A DNA stretch of 64,000 nt from Actinacidiphila epipremni (GCF_012034175.1 NZ_JAATEJ010000002.1:62001-126000); one strand, 5' to 3'. Counted from the first letter of the stretch, positions 31,758 through 40,638 are shown. Notes: a model not told the origin generated them from the sequence alone. Numbers and translations: made by a program.

Positions 31758-32894
31758 ATGTCGATGATCCGTGATCTTCGCGCAGTCGTACGCCCGGCCC
31801 TGCGCAAGTCCCCCGCATCGCACGACTACGGCCCGACACGTGACACCGCGACCGCCACCAGCGCCGTCGTGGACTGCGCCGTCTACCGCGGCGGGGTGCG
31901 CTGCACCGACATCGCCGGGCTGCGCGAGGCGCTGTCGGCGGTACGCGGCGGCCGGACGTCCGACCAGTGCGACGGCAGTGACGGCTTCGTGTGGATCGGG
32001 CTGCACGAGCCGACCGAGCAGGAGTTCGCCGGCATCGCCGAGGAGTTCGGGCTGCACCCGCTGGCCGTGGAGGACGCGGTGCACGCCCACCAGCGGCCGA
32101 AGCTGGAGCGCTACGACAACTCCCTCTTCACCGTCTTCAAGACCATCCGCTACGTCGAGCACGCCGAGCTGACCGCGACCAGCGAGGTCGTGGAGTCCGG
32201 CGAGGTGATGGTCTTCACCGGCCGGTATTTCGTCATCACCGTGCGGCACGGCGGCCACGGCTCGCTGCGGGCGCTGCGCCACCGGCTGGAGGACGACCCG
32301 GAGCTGCTCGCCAAGGGCCCCTCGGCGGTGCTGCACGCGATCGCCGACCAGGTCGTCGACGACTACCTCGCGGTGACGGACGCCGTCCAGGACGACATCG
32401 ACGAGGTCGAGATCGACGTCTTCTCCGCCGAGCCCGGCAAGTCCTCGCGCGGCGGCGACGCGGGCCGTATCTACCAGCTCAAGCGCGAGGTGCTGGAGTT
32501 CAAGCGGGCGGTGTCGCCGCTGCTGCGGCCCATGCAGCTGCTGGGCGAGCGGCCGATGCGGCTGGTCGACCCGGAGATCCAGAAGTACTTCCGGGACGTC
32601 GCCGACCATGTCGCCCGCGTCCACGAGCAGGTCACCGGCTTCGACGACCTGCTCAACTCCATCCTCCAGGCCAACCTCGCGCAGGCCACCGTCGTGCAGA
32701 ACGAGGACATGCGCAAGATCACGGCGTGGGCGGCGATCCTGGCCGTCCCGACGATGATCACCGGCGTCTACGGCATGAACTTTGACCACATGCCGGAGCT
32801 GCGCTGGCGCTACGGGTACCCGGCGGTGCTGGGCGTGATCCTCGCGATCTGCTACGCGATCCACCGTGGTTTCCGTCGCAACGGGTGGCTGTAG
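31758..32894 (+). CDS. corA: CorA magnesium/cobalt channel
   Basis: 378 residues from ATG 31758, AAGGAG 7 nt upstream. The long cytoplasmic alpha/beta and helical domain contains VWIGLHEPTEQEF and HQRPKLERYDNSLFTVFKT, typical of CorA. The two C-terminal helices flank the selectivity motif YGMNFDHMPEL, and the protein ends with the basic RRNGWL. CorA forms a pentameric Mg2+ channel gated by intracellular Mg2+. Its length is typical. It is probably regulated through the leader at 31400-31700. An MgtE-like gene lies 3 kb downstream. Confidence 0.95.
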   Translation: MSMIRDLRAVVRPALRKSPASHDYGPTRDTATATSAVVDCAVYRGGVRCTDIAGLREALSAVRGGRTSDQCDGSDGFVWIGLHEPTEQEFAGIAEEFGLHPLAVEDAVHAHQRPKLERYDNSLFTVFKTIRYVEHAELTATSEVVESGEVMVFTGRYFVITVRHGGHGSLRALRHRLEDDPELLAKGPSAVLHAIADQVVDDYLAVTDAVQDDIDEVEIDVFSAEPGKSSRGGDAGRIYQLKREVLEFKRAVSPLLRPMQLLGERPMRLVDPEIQKYFRDVADHVARVHEQVTGFDDLLNSILQANLAQATVVQNEDMRKITAWAAILAVPTMITGVYGMNFDHMPELRWRYGYPAVLGVILAICYAIHRGFRRNGWL

Positions 32895-32970
32895 CGGCCT
32901 TACGGGAACGGGTCCGCGGCGGGGCGCGGGGCTTCAGGGCGCGGGGCCAGGGGCTCCGGGGCTTGGCGGC

Positions 32971-33942
32971 TCAGGCGTCGCGGCGGACGTCGGCCAGCAC
33001 CACCAGGGCCAGCCCGGCGAGGATCACCGCGAGCGCGGGGTACGCGGCGGCCGGCGGCGTCTGGCCGAGCCACAGTGCGGCGATGAGCGCCGCGCCCGGC
33101 GTCTCCAGCAGGATCGCCGTCGAGGTGGTGGACGGGCCGAGGCCGCGTACGACCCGGTTGAGCAGCGAGTGCCCGAGCAGCTGGGCGACCACGGTCAGCG
33201 CGGCGATCTTCAGCCAGCTCCGCCCGTCGTAGCCGCCGAGCGCCGAGCCCGACACCAGGCAGGCGGCGAGCAGCGCGAGTGCGGTCGTGGAGTAGCAGAC
33301 GTACGTGTACGCGGTCGTCGTCGCCGTCCGCCGGACCTCCGCGCCCAGCAGCATGTACACCGCGGCGGCGAGTCCCGCGGCGAGCGCGAGGGCGTCACCG
33401 GCGAGGGCGCGGGTGTCGGTCGACATGTCGATCCCGGTGAGGATCAGCACGCCGCACACCGCGAGCGCGGTGCCCGCCCACACCAGGGCGGGCGGGCGGT
33501 GGCCGCGGACGCGCAGGATCAGGGTGGTCCAGATCGGGGTCGTGGTGACCAGCGCGGTCGAGGTCGCGACGGAGGTCATCGTCAGGCTGGGCAGCCACAG
33601 GCCGAAGTGCAGGGCGAGGACGACGCCGGCGCCGGTCGAGAGCGTCAGCGCCCGGCGGCCCATTCGGCGCAGCTCCCCGCGGTGCCGCCACAGCGCGACG
33701 GGGCTGAGCACGCCGACGGCCATGGCGTTGCGCCAGAAGGCGATGGCCAGCGCGGGCGCGGTGGTCGCGGCGATCAGCGGCGCGGACATCGAGACGCCCG
33801 CGATGGCGACGGCGAGCAGTGCGAAGTCCGCTCCCCGCGAGGCCCCGACCGGCGCCGCCCCGCCCCCGACGGCGGGCGCGGCCCCCGAGGCCGGCTCGAC
33901 CGGACCCGGAACCGCGGCGGACGTGCTCTGCGGGGCGGTCAA
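32971..33942 (-). CDS. EamA/DMT-family transporter
   Basis: 323 residues from a TTG at 33942, which has AGGAG 6 nt upstream; a longer frame reaches 34020 without such a signal. Ten predicted helices in two EamA repeats, with APALAIAFWRNAMAVGVLSP in the first and LLGHSLLNRVVRGLGPSTTSTAILLETPGAALIAALWLGQ in the second, the latter being a typical DMT end. The family exports amino acids, nucleosides or other metabolites. It is convergent with corA and divergent from the gene at 34078. Confidence 0.9.
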   Translation of the reverse strand: MTAPQSTSAAVPGPVEPASGAAPAVGGGAAPVGASRGADFALLAVAIAGVSMSAPLIAATTAPALAIAFWRNAMAVGVLSPVALWRHRGELRRMGRRALTLSTGAGVVLALHFGLWLPSLTMTSVATSTALVTTTPIWTTLILRVRGHRPPALVWAGTALAVCGVLILTGIDMSTDTRALAGDALALAAGLAAAVYMLLGAEVRRTATTTAYTYVCYSTTALALLAACLVSGSALGGYDGRSWLKIAALTVVAQLLGHSLLNRVVRGLGPSTTSTAILLETPGAALIAALWLGQTPPAAAYPALAVILAGLALVVLADVRRDA

Positions 33943-34065
33943 CGTGGCTCCTGGGGGACGACGACGGGGCGGGACGGGCTGGGCCGCCACCAGCGTAAGG
34001 CCCGTAACCGCCCTGAGCACCTGTCATTCCACGCCCCGGGATGCGGGGCCGGGCGCGGCGCCCCC

Positions 34066-34071
34066 TACCCT
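34066..34071 (+). promoter_or_regulatory. -10 box TACCCT of a leaderless promoter
   Basis: TACCCT ends 6 nt before the ATG at 34078; no ribosome-binding site at proper distance. Confidence 0.45.
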
Positions 34072-34077
34072 GAGGGC

Positions 34078-34617
34078 ATGACGCCTGCCACGCCCCCGGC
34101 CCCCGCGCCCACGAGCGGTGAACTCGCCGCGCTCGTCGAGGAGGCCACGAAGAAGTCGGGGCTGGTGTGGGTGAACGGCCGGGCGGTGTGGCACGCCTGG
34201 ATCGACGGGGCGATGTACGTCCTGACCGGCGGCCCCGTCGAGCAGCCCGCACCCCCCGGGCTCGCGGACGGCGCGGTCGCCTCGGTGACCGTCCGCAGCA
34301 AGGACAAGGGCGGGCGCCTGGTCGGCTGGCAGGGCCGGGCGGCGGTCGTCACCGCGGACTCCGAGCCATGGCGCGCGGCGGTCACGGAGCTGCGCACCAA
34401 GCGGCTCAACTCGGCGGACGCCGACACCGCGACCGAGCGCTGGGCCCGCGAGTGCACCCTCTTCCGCCTCACCCCCGAGGGCCCGCCCGCCGAGCACCCG
34501 GGCGCGATGCCCACCGCCTCCGGCGCCGCTCCCCCACGCCCCACCCCAGCCACCACCCGCCACCCGATCCCCGCGGGCCTCCCCAAACTCCTCACCCGCC
34601 GCCGCAAGCGCGGCTGA
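34078..34617 (+). CDS. conserved hypothetical protein
   Basis: 179 residues from ATG 34078, probably leaderless. The central part, LVWVNGRAVWHAWIDGAMYVLTGGPVEQPAPPGLADG followed by VTVRSKDKGGRLVGWQGRAAVV and ATERWARECTLFRLTP, looks like a single split-barrel-type domain (nitroreductase/pyridoxamine-oxidase-like in style). I recall it as a Streptomyces-wide hypothetical. The C-terminus is Pro-rich and ends in the basic RRRKRG. Confidence 0.75.
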   Translation: MTPATPPAPAPTSGELAALVEEATKKSGLVWVNGRAVWHAWIDGAMYVLTGGPVEQPAPPGLADGAVASVTVRSKDKGGRLVGWQGRAAVVTADSEPWRAAVTELRTKRLNSADADTATERWARECTLFRLTPEGPPAEHPGAMPTASGAAPPRPTPATTRHPIPAGLPKLLTRRRKRG

Positions 34618-34626
34618 CCATCGGGC

Positions 34627-34825
34627 GTGCTGACCGTCAGGGCGGCTGAGCATCGACGGCGACCTTTCGTCAGCCCGCCTGACGGTCAGCCCGCCTGACT
34701 ATTCTCCCGGCTCGCTCATCCGGTCCACCCGCACATCAGCGCGCCTGACCGTCAGCACGGCTGAGAATCACCTGCGGGCCCTTCGTCAGCCCGCCCGACC
34801 GTCAGCCCGCCTGACGGTCAGCTCT
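34627..34825. repeat. imperfect 75-85 bp tandem duplication built of CTGAC-GTCAG palindromes
   Basis: Two copies of a unit (about 34631-34705 and 34745-34830) that runs CTGACCGTCAG..CGGCTGAG..CCTTTCGTCAGCCCGCC..GTCAGCCCGCCTGAC. Both copies contain several CTGACSGTCAG-type palindromes. Noncoding, between convergent genes. Confidence 0.75.
34797..34819. terminator. bidirectional terminator
   Basis: Perfect 9-bp stem GACCGTCAG / CTGACGGTC, loop CCCGC, inside the repeat cluster and 5 bp from the lipoprotein stop (minus strand). Confidence 0.7.
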
Positions 34826-35591
34826 ACTTCTTCGCCGGCGCCGGCGCCGAAGTCGTCGGGGACGGCGTCGGGCTCGTGCCCACCGTCTTGCCGTAGTCGA
34901 CGACCTGGGACTTCGGCGGGGCGGCGAGGGTGAAGTCCTGGCCCCAGTCGGTCAGGGTGAGGGTGCCCGCGTTGCCGGCGCGTTGGTAGCGGAGGGGGTA
35001 GGGCGTGCCCTTGAGGGAGACGTCGAGGCTGCCGCCCTTGGAGCCGGCCAGCTCGATGGTCTTCGTGCCGCCGACCTTGCGGTGGTCGCCGACCTGCAGC
35101 GCGCCGTCCAGCACGAACAACCCCGCGAGCAGCACCTTCTTGTCGGTGAAGCCGCTGAACTGCTGGTAGGCCGGGTCGCCCGGCGGCACCTTCACGTACT
35201 TGCCGTTGAGCTTGGCCGCGGCGGCCTGGCTGTCCTTCGAATCGCCGTCGCCGTAGAAGTCCGCGCTCGCCTTGAGGTAGAGGTCGTCGCCGACCCGCAG
35301 CAGCTGGAAGGTGTCGCCCTTCGTGGTGACCTCGCCGACGCCGCCGTCCGCGCGCAGCCGCATGTCGAGCCGGTACGTCTGCCCGCCGCTGACGACCGTG
35401 CCGGTCAGCCGGACGGCGGTGGCGGAGCCGGCCGCGCTGCTCGCCTTCTGTTCGATCGTCTGCGCCGGGAGCTTGCCGACGCCGTTCGTCCCGGAGTCGG
35501 GGTCGCCGCCCAGGCCGAGGCAGCCGGTGAGCAGCGGGGCCGACACGAGGCCGGCGAGGACGGCGGCGGCGGTCCGGGGACCGGGGTTCAC
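34824..35591 (-). CDS. LppX/LprG-like lipoprotein
   Basis: 255 residues from GTG 35591 with GAGGAG upstream. Signal peptide with lipobox LTGC (Cys24). The mature domain shows VRLTGTVVSGGQTYRLDMRLRADGG, GEVTTKGDTFQLLRVGDDLYLKASADFY, NGKYVKV, and GSLDVSLKGTPYPLRYQRAG, the strand order of LolA/LppX-type half-barrels that carry lipids. The C-terminus is a Thr/Ser/Pro-rich tail. It resembles the lipoprotein at 525-1337 in size, Cys position and the YLK motif. Position suggests monocistronic expression, diverging from the MgtE-like gene. Confidence 0.85.
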   Translation of the reverse strand: MNPGPRTAAAVLAGLVSAPLLTGCLGLGGDPDSGTNGVGKLPAQTIEQKASSAAGSATAVRLTGTVVSGGQTYRLDMRLRADGGVGEVTTKGDTFQLLRVGDDLYLKASADFYGDGDSKDSQAAAAKLNGKYVKVPPGDPAYQQFSGFTDKKVLLAGLFVLDGALQVGDHRKVGGTKTIELAGSKGGSLDVSLKGTPYPLRYQRAGNAGTLTLTDWGQDFTLAAPPKSQVVDYGKTVGTSPTPSPTTSAPAPAKK

Positions 35592-35817
35592 GGCGGCTCG
35601 ACTCCTCGTGGGGCGGGGTCTTCGGGCGCCCCGAAGCTACCGCACGATCCGGCCACCGAGCACGCACGGGCCCCACGCAGGGCACGCGCGGGCCGGACGC
35701 GGGGCTCTCAGGGCACGCCCAAGGCGTACACGGGGGACTCACGGAGCGGGCAAGATCCGCTCGGGTTAGCCTGTTCTGGCAGGACGGCAGAGCGCGAGGA
35801 CCCGCTGAGGAGGCCTG

Positions 35818-37257
35818 ATGGTCGCAGGCACCCCGCGGGTTTTCGTGTCCCACCTGGCCGGCGTCGCGGCCTTTGACCCGAACGGCGACCAGGTCGGCCG
35901 GGTCCGCGACGTCGTGGTGATGCTGCGGGTCGGCGGCCGGCCGCCCCGCGTGCTGGGCCTGGTCGTGGAGGTCGTGAGCCGGCGCCGGATCTTCCTGCCG
36001 ATGACCCGCGTGACCGGCGTGGAAGCCGGGCAGGTGATCACCACGGGGGTGCTGAACCTGCGCCGCTTCGAGCAGCGCCCGGCCGAGACGCTGGTGCTCG
36101 GCGAGCTGCTGGACCGCCGGGTGCGCTGGACGCCGCACGGCACCGGCGCGGACTCGGGCACGGGCACAGCACCCGGCGCCGGAGCCGGCATGGCGCCGGG
36201 CCCCACCGGAGAAGACGCGGGCGAGGAGGTCACCGTCCTGGACGTGTCGATGGCGCAGCTGCCCGCCCGCCGCGACTGGGAGATCGACAAGGTCTTCATC
36301 CGCCGCGGCAAGCCCGGCGCACTGCGCCGCAAGGGCGAGACGCTGACCGTCGACTGGTCCACGGTCAGCGGCTTCCGGCTGGCCGAGGACGACCAGGGCG
36401 CCGAGAGCCTGGTCGCGACCTTCGAGCGGCTGCGCCCGGCGGACCTCGCGAACGTCCTGCACCACCTCTCCCCCAAGCGCCGCGGCGAGGTCGCCGCCGC
36501 CCTCGACGACGACCGGCTCGCGGACGTGCTGGAGGAGCTGCCGGACGACGACCAGGTCGAGATCCTCGGCAAGCTCAAGGAGGAGCGCGCCGCCGACGTC
36601 CTGGAGGCGATGGACCCCGACGACGCCGCCGACCTGCTCGCCGAGCTGCCCGCCGACGAGCAGGAGCGGCTGCTGATGCTGATGCAGCCGCAGGAGGCCG
36701 CGGGCGTCCGCCGGCTGCTGTCGTACGAGGAGCGCACCGCGGGCGGGCTGATGACGACCGAGCCGATCGTGCTGCGCCCGGACGCGACCGTCGCCGACGC
36801 GCTGGCCAGGATCCGGCACCCGGACCTGTCGCCGGCGCTGGCCGCGCAGGTGTACGTGTGCCGGCCGCCGGACGAGACGCCGACCGGCAAGTACCTGGGC
36901 CTGGTGCACTTCCAGCGGCTGCTGCGCGACCCGCCGTTCACGCTGCTCGGCGCGATCGTCGACACCGACCTGCAACCGCTGGACCCCGACACCCCGCTGC
37001 CGTCGGTGACGAGCTTCCTGGCGACGTACAACATGATCTCCGCGCCGGTGGTGGACGACAGCGGCTCGCTGCTCGGCGCGGTGACCGTCGACGACGTCCT
37101 GGACCACCTGCTGCCCGAGGACTGGCGGGAGACCGAGCTGCGCGGCCCCCAGCAGCCCCCCGGCGCTCCCGCGGCCGACGACGCCCCGCGGACCGACGAG
37201 CAGGCCGACGACCGGGCCGACGACGACCGTACGGAGGCGGGGGACGATGGCCGCTGA
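35818..37257 (+). CDS. MgtE N-terminal/CBS-domain protein with PRC-barrel, no channel domain
   Basis: 479 residues from ATG 35818 with GAGGAGG 5 nt upstream. The N-terminal 90 residues are a PRC-barrel-like domain (GDQVGRVRDVVVML), followed by a Gly/Ala linker and a second PRC-like segment. The MgtE N superhelix is clear (LRPADLANVLHHL, RLADVLEELPDDDQVEIL, AADVLEAMDPDDAADLLAELP, TAGGLMTTE) and then a CBS pair (residues 330-430) with SAPVVDDSGSLLGAVTVDDVLDHLLPEDW. The five-helix MgtE channel domain is absent; the protein ends in an acidic tail. It is therefore a soluble Mg2+-sensing module and not a transporter. The next gene overlaps by 11 bp. Confidence 0.88.
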   Translation: MVAGTPRVFVSHLAGVAAFDPNGDQVGRVRDVVVMLRVGGRPPRVLGLVVEVVSRRRIFLPMTRVTGVEAGQVITTGVLNLRRFEQRPAETLVLGELLDRRVRWTPHGTGADSGTGTAPGAGAGMAPGPTGEDAGEEVTVLDVSMAQLPARRDWEIDKVFIRRGKPGALRRKGETLTVDWSTVSGFRLAEDDQGAESLVATFERLRPADLANVLHHLSPKRRGEVAAALDDDRLADVLEELPDDDQVEILGKLKEERAADVLEAMDPDDAADLLAELPADEQERLLMLMQPQEAAGVRRLLSYEERTAGGLMTTEPIVLRPDATVADALARIRHPDLSPALAAQVYVCRPPDETPTGKYLGLVHFQRLLRDPPFTLLGAIVDTDLQPLDPDTPLPSVTSFLATYNMISAPVVDDSGSLLGAVTVDDVLDHLLPEDWRETELRGPQQPPGAPAADDAPRTDEQADDRADDDRTEAGDDGR

Positions 37258-37840
37258 GGACCGCGACCGTACGGGGGCGGCGGGGACGGGGACGGCGGCG
37301 CGCGGCCCCGCGGGCGCCACCGCGGCGCCCCGGCCCCGGGTGCGGCTGGACCAGCCGCGCGCCACGCGCCGCCGGCCGTGGCCGGCCTACGACCCGGAGG
37401 CCTTCGGCAAGCTCTCCGAGCGGGTCGCCCGCTTCCTCGGCACCGGCCGCTTCATCGTGTGGATGACGGTCGTCATCATCCTGTGGGTGCTGTGGAACGT
37501 CTTCGCGCCCAACGTCGTCCGCTTTGACCGCTACCCGTTCATCTTCCTGACCCTCACCCTGTCGCTCCAGGCGTCGTACGCGGCCCCGCTGATCCTGCTC
37601 GCGCAGAACAGGCAGGACGACCGGGACCGGGTCAACCTGGAGCAGGACCGGCGGCAGAACGAGCGCAGCATCGCCGACACCGAGTACCTGACCCGGGAGG
37701 TCGCGGCGCTGCGGGTGGGCCTCGGCGAGGTCGCCACCCGCGACTGGATCCGCTCCGAGCTGCAGGACCTGCTCAAGGAGATCGACGACCGGCGCCCCCA
37801 CCCGGGGGCGGGTGACGAAGCAGACGGCCGGGGCCGCTGA
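37247..37840 (+). CDS. DUF1003 membrane protein
   Basis: 197 residues from ATG 37247, overlapping the MgtE-N/CBS gene by 11 bp. Two membrane helices: FIVWMTVVIILWVLWNVF and FIFLTLTLSLQASYAAPLILLAQNR, the signature of DUF1003. It has a basic N-terminus and a C-terminal coiled coil with RDWIRSELQDLLKEIDD. Translational coupling to the Mg2+-sensing protein suggests the two interact, with DUF1003 perhaps as the membrane partner; this is inference. Confidence 0.9.
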   Translation: MAAEDRDRTGAAGTGTAARGPAGATAAPRPRVRLDQPRATRRRPWPAYDPEAFGKLSERVARFLGTGRFIVWMTVVIILWVLWNVFAPNVVRFDRYPFIFLTLTLSLQASYAAPLILLAQNRQDDRDRVNLEQDRRQNERSIADTEYLTREVAALRVGLGEVATRDWIRSELQDLLKEIDDRRPHPGAGDEADGRGR

Positions 37841-37860
37841 TCGCCCCGCGGCGCCCGCCG

Positions 37861-37866
37861 TACCAT
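37861..37866 (+). promoter_or_regulatory. -10 box TACCAT of a leaderless promoter
   Basis: TACCAT ends 6 nt before the mrp ATG at 37873; no Shine-Dalgarno. Confidence 0.5.
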
Positions 37867-37872
37867 CAACGT

Positions 37873-39048
37873 ATGGCTACCACCACGTACGGCTCGGGCA
37901 CCGCGCCGGCCGCCACACCGACCGACGAGGCCGTGCGCGCGGCGCTGGCCACGGTGAACGACCCGGAGATCCACAAGCCGATCACCGACCTCGGCATGGT
38001 CAAGTCCGTGGACATCGCCGAGGACGGCACGGTCGCGGTGACCGTCTACCTCACGGTGTCCGGCTGCCCCATGCGGGACACGATCACCGAGAACGTCACG
38101 ACGGCCGTCTCCGCGGTGCCGGGCGTGACGGCGGTACGGGTCGGGCTGGACGTGATGAGCGACGAGCAGCGCCGCGGGCTCGCGGAGACGCTGCGCGGCG
38201 GGCAGGCCGAGCGGGAGATCCCCTTCGCCAAGCCGGGCTCGCTGACCCGGGTCTACGCGGTGGCCTCCGGCAAGGGCGGCGTCGGCAAGTCGTCGGTGAC
38301 GGTCAACCTGGCGGCGGCGATGGCCGCAGACGGGCTGAAGGTCGGCGTGGTCGACGCGGACATCTACGGGCACAGCGTGCCGCGCATGCTGGGCGCGGAC
38401 GGGCGGCCCACGCAGGTCGAGAACATGATCATGCCGCCGTCGGCCAACGGGGTGAAGGTGATCTCGATCGGGATGTTCACCCCGGGCAACGCGCCCGTGG
38501 TGTGGCGCGGGCCGATGCTGCACCGGGCCCTCCAGCAGTTCCTCGCGGACGTCTACTGGGGCGACCTGGACGTGCTGCTGCTGGACCTGCCGCCCGGCAC
38601 GGGCGACATCGCGATCTCGGTGGCGCAGCTGATGCCGAACGCGGAGATCCTGGTCGTGACGACGCCGCAGCAGGCCGCGGCGGAGGTCGCCGAGCGGGCG
38701 GGCTCGATCGCGGTGCAGACGCACCAGAAGATCGTGGGCGTGGTGGAGAACATGGCGGGCATGCCGTGCCCGCACTGCGACGAGATCGTCGAGGTCTTCG
38801 GTACGGGCGGCGGCGACCGGGTCGCCGAGGGCCTGACCCGTACGACCGGGGCGCAGGTTCCCGTCCTCGGCCGTATCCCCATCGACGTGCGGCTGCGCGA
38901 GGGCGGCGACGACGGCCGCCCCGTCGCTGTCGCGCACCCCGACTCCCCGGCGGGCGCGGCCCTGCGCGGCATCGCCGCGAAGCTCTCCGCGCGGCAGCGC
39001 GGCCTCTCCGGCATGTCCCTGGGCATCACGCCCCGCAACAAGTTCTGA
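37873..39048 (+). CDS. mrp: Mrp/NBP35-type iron-sulfur carrier P-loop ATPase
   Basis: 391 residues from ATG 37873. N-terminal MIP18/DUF59 domain (NDPEIHKPITDLGMV, TVSGCPMRD), then a deviant Walker A GKGGVGKS at residues 133-140, DADIYGHSVPRMLG, DLPPGTGDIAISV and the CPHC pair near residue 299 that binds the shared Fe-S cluster. It assembles or carries Fe-S clusters to apoproteins. Probably leaderless. Directly downstream of DUF1003 (32 bp), but with its own -10. Confidence 0.95.
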   Translation: MATTTYGSGTAPAATPTDEAVRAALATVNDPEIHKPITDLGMVKSVDIAEDGTVAVTVYLTVSGCPMRDTITENVTTAVSAVPGVTAVRVGLDVMSDEQRRGLAETLRGGQAEREIPFAKPGSLTRVYAVASGKGGVGKSSVTVNLAAAMAADGLKVGVVDADIYGHSVPRMLGADGRPTQVENMIMPPSANGVKVISIGMFTPGNAPVVWRGPMLHRALQQFLADVYWGDLDVLLLDLPPGTGDIAISVAQLMPNAEILVVTTPQQAAAEVAERAGSIAVQTHQKIVGVVENMAGMPCPHCDEIVEVFGTGGGDRVAEGLTRTTGAQVPVLGRIPIDVRLREGGDDGRPVAVAHPDSPAGAALRGIAAKLSARQRGLSGMSLGITPRNKF

Positions 39049-39079
39049 GGCCGTTTCCGCCCGCGAGGGTGAGCATTTC

Positions 39080-39114
39080 AGGGGCGCGGGGAACTGCGCG
39101 ACCAGCCACGACGG
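39080..39114. repeat. Streptomyces interspersed intergenic repeat
   Basis: GGGGCGCGGGGAACTGCGCG followed by ACCAGCCACGACGG: I recognise this as a motif repeated between genes in many Streptomyces chromosomes. It lies between the convergent mrp and 39172 genes. Confidence 0.65.
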
Positions 39115-39171
39115 CGGGAAGGTCGCGCGTTCCACCGCAAGGGGCAGCCCGGGGCGGGCTCCGGGGCAGCG

Positions 39172-39783
39172 CTACGCGTCGTACGTGCGGATGTCGGGGA
39201 TGGCCGCCAAGGCCAATCCGTACGCGCTCATACCGCGGCCGTACGCCCCGAGGTGGACGCCGCGGGCGGAGCCGGCGAGGACCCAGCCGTATGCGGACTC
39301 GCGGTAGTGGAAGGGCGTCGGCTCGCCGTCCACGGGGAGGGTGAGGGCGGCCCAGCCCGCGCCGGCGAGGTCGTCGGCGAGCTCCCAGGCCGTGGCGGTC
39401 TGCTGGTCGAGCCAGTCCTGGCGCAGCGACCGCTCCATCGTGGTGGGCCAGGTGCACGCCAGCAGGCCCGAGCCGGCCAGCCAGGCCGCCGAGGAGACCG
39501 AGGTGGCCTCCAGCAGCCCGGTACCGTCCGCGGTGCGCCGCCGGGGCCGCTGGGCGACCGTCAGGACCACCGCGAAGCGCCGGCTCTCGTCGGCGGGGTC
39601 CGCCTTGAGCGTGGGCTCGTCACCATGCCCTATCGAGCCGTATTCGACCGTGCCGTCCCCGCTCGCCCCGACCGTGTGCAGCCAGCGGCGTCCGGTGAAC
39701 GCGTCGTCCAGGCCGTACCAGGGGAAGTCGGCCATCAAGTAGCCGTCGACCAGGCTCTGTGTCGTGCCGGTCTTGGTCTCCAT
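39172..39783 (-). CDS. conserved hypothetical protein
   Basis: 203 residues from ATG 39783 with GAGGAGG 10 nt upstream. A globular sequence, YLMADFPWYGLDDAFTGRRWLHTVG, LLEATSVSSAAWLAGSGLLACTWP, WELADDLAGAGWAALTLPVDGEPTPFHYRESAYGWVLAGS, without signal peptide or membrane helix. I remember it as a Streptomyces family of unknown function near tatB. No catalytic motif seen. Confidence 0.72.
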   Translation of the reverse strand: METKTGTTQSLVDGYLMADFPWYGLDDAFTGRRWLHTVGASGDGTVEYGSIGHGDEPTLKADPADESRRFAVVLTVAQRPRRRTADGTGLLEATSVSSAAWLAGSGLLACTWPTTMERSLRQDWLDQQTATAWELADDLAGAGWAALTLPVDGEPTPFHYRESAYGWVLAGSARGVHLGAYGRGMSAYGLALAAIPDIRTYDA

Positions 39784-39999
39784 TTGGGTCGCGCCTCCTC
39801 ATTGCCCTTCTGGGCGACTCGCCATCTTGCCCGACCCTGGGTGGGTTCGGGGGCCGAAACGGCGTGGGGTGACGGCGAACACACGGACAATGACCACTCG
39901 ATCGGGTGAAATCCCGCGAGCCGGTTGACGTCAGCGGGGCGCCGCGACGGCACCACCACGGCGCCGGCACCGGCATCCGCACCGGCGTCCACGTCGGCG

Positions 40000-40512
40000 T
40001 CAGGTCGCGTCCGCGTCGAACGGCGGCGGCTCGTCCTCGTCCAGCTGCTCGCGCTTGCGCAGCCGGTCCGGGGTCCCGGAGGTCCCGGAGCCGCCCGTAT
40101 CGGACGCGGAAGCCTTACCGGACGAGGTAGCGGAGCCGGAACCCGCCGAACGGGTGGTCGCGGCGGAGGTCTCGACCCCGTTGACCGCGTCCGTGACCTC
40201 GGCCATCTCCTTGCGCAGGTCCAGACTGCGGCCGAGGTCCTGCAGCTCCTTGAGGCCGTACTCGTCGTCGTCGTCGCTCATCAGGTTCTTGCGGATGAAC
40301 GTCTTGGGGTTGAGGTCCTCGAACTCGAAGTCCTTGAACTCCGGGCCGAGCTCGCGCCGGATGTCCTCCTTCGCGCTGTCGGAGAACTCCCGCACCTTGC
40401 GGATGAACCGCATCGTGTCCTGGATGACCTTCGGCAGCTTGTCGGGGCCGAAGACGAGCACGGCGAGGACGACGAGCGCGACCAGCTCGAGCGGGCCTAT
40501 GTCGAAGAACAC
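40000..40512 (-). CDS. tatB: twin-arginine translocase subunit TatB
   Basis: 170 residues from GTG 40512, AAGGAG 7 nt upstream. FFDIGPLELVALVVLAVLVFGPDKLPKVIQDT: one N-terminal membrane helix, the conserved Glu9, and FGPDKLP hinge, followed by an amphipathic helix and a Ser/Thr/Gly-rich acidic tail. TatB receives folded twin-arginine substrates with TatC. Placement after the sigma/anti-sigma pair matches the mycobacterial sigE-rseA-htrA-tatB order as I recall it, but the htrA gene is missing here: only 126 bp separate tatB from the anti-sigma gene. Confidence 0.95.
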   Translation of the reverse strand: MFFDIGPLELVALVVLAVLVFGPDKLPKVIQDTMRFIRKVREFSDSAKEDIRRELGPEFKDFEFEDLNPKTFIRKNLMSDDDDEYGLKELQDLGRSLDLRKEMAEVTDAVNGVETSAATTRSAGSGSATSSGKASASDTGGSGTSGTPDRLRKREQLDEDEPPPFDADAT

Positions 40513-40638
40513 CGTGCAGCTCCTTGGGACGTCCGCAGCCGGGGGGCTGTGTCCGGCGAACTTACGTTACCTGCCCACGCGGGCGGCGCGGGAGTGGCTG
40601 CGGCCAACACTACGTCGCCACCAGGTGAAGGGCGCGGC

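Noticed and set aside
40513-40638. Remnant of an htrA pseudogene
   Set aside because: The 126 bp contain no trypsin or PDZ motif in any frame.
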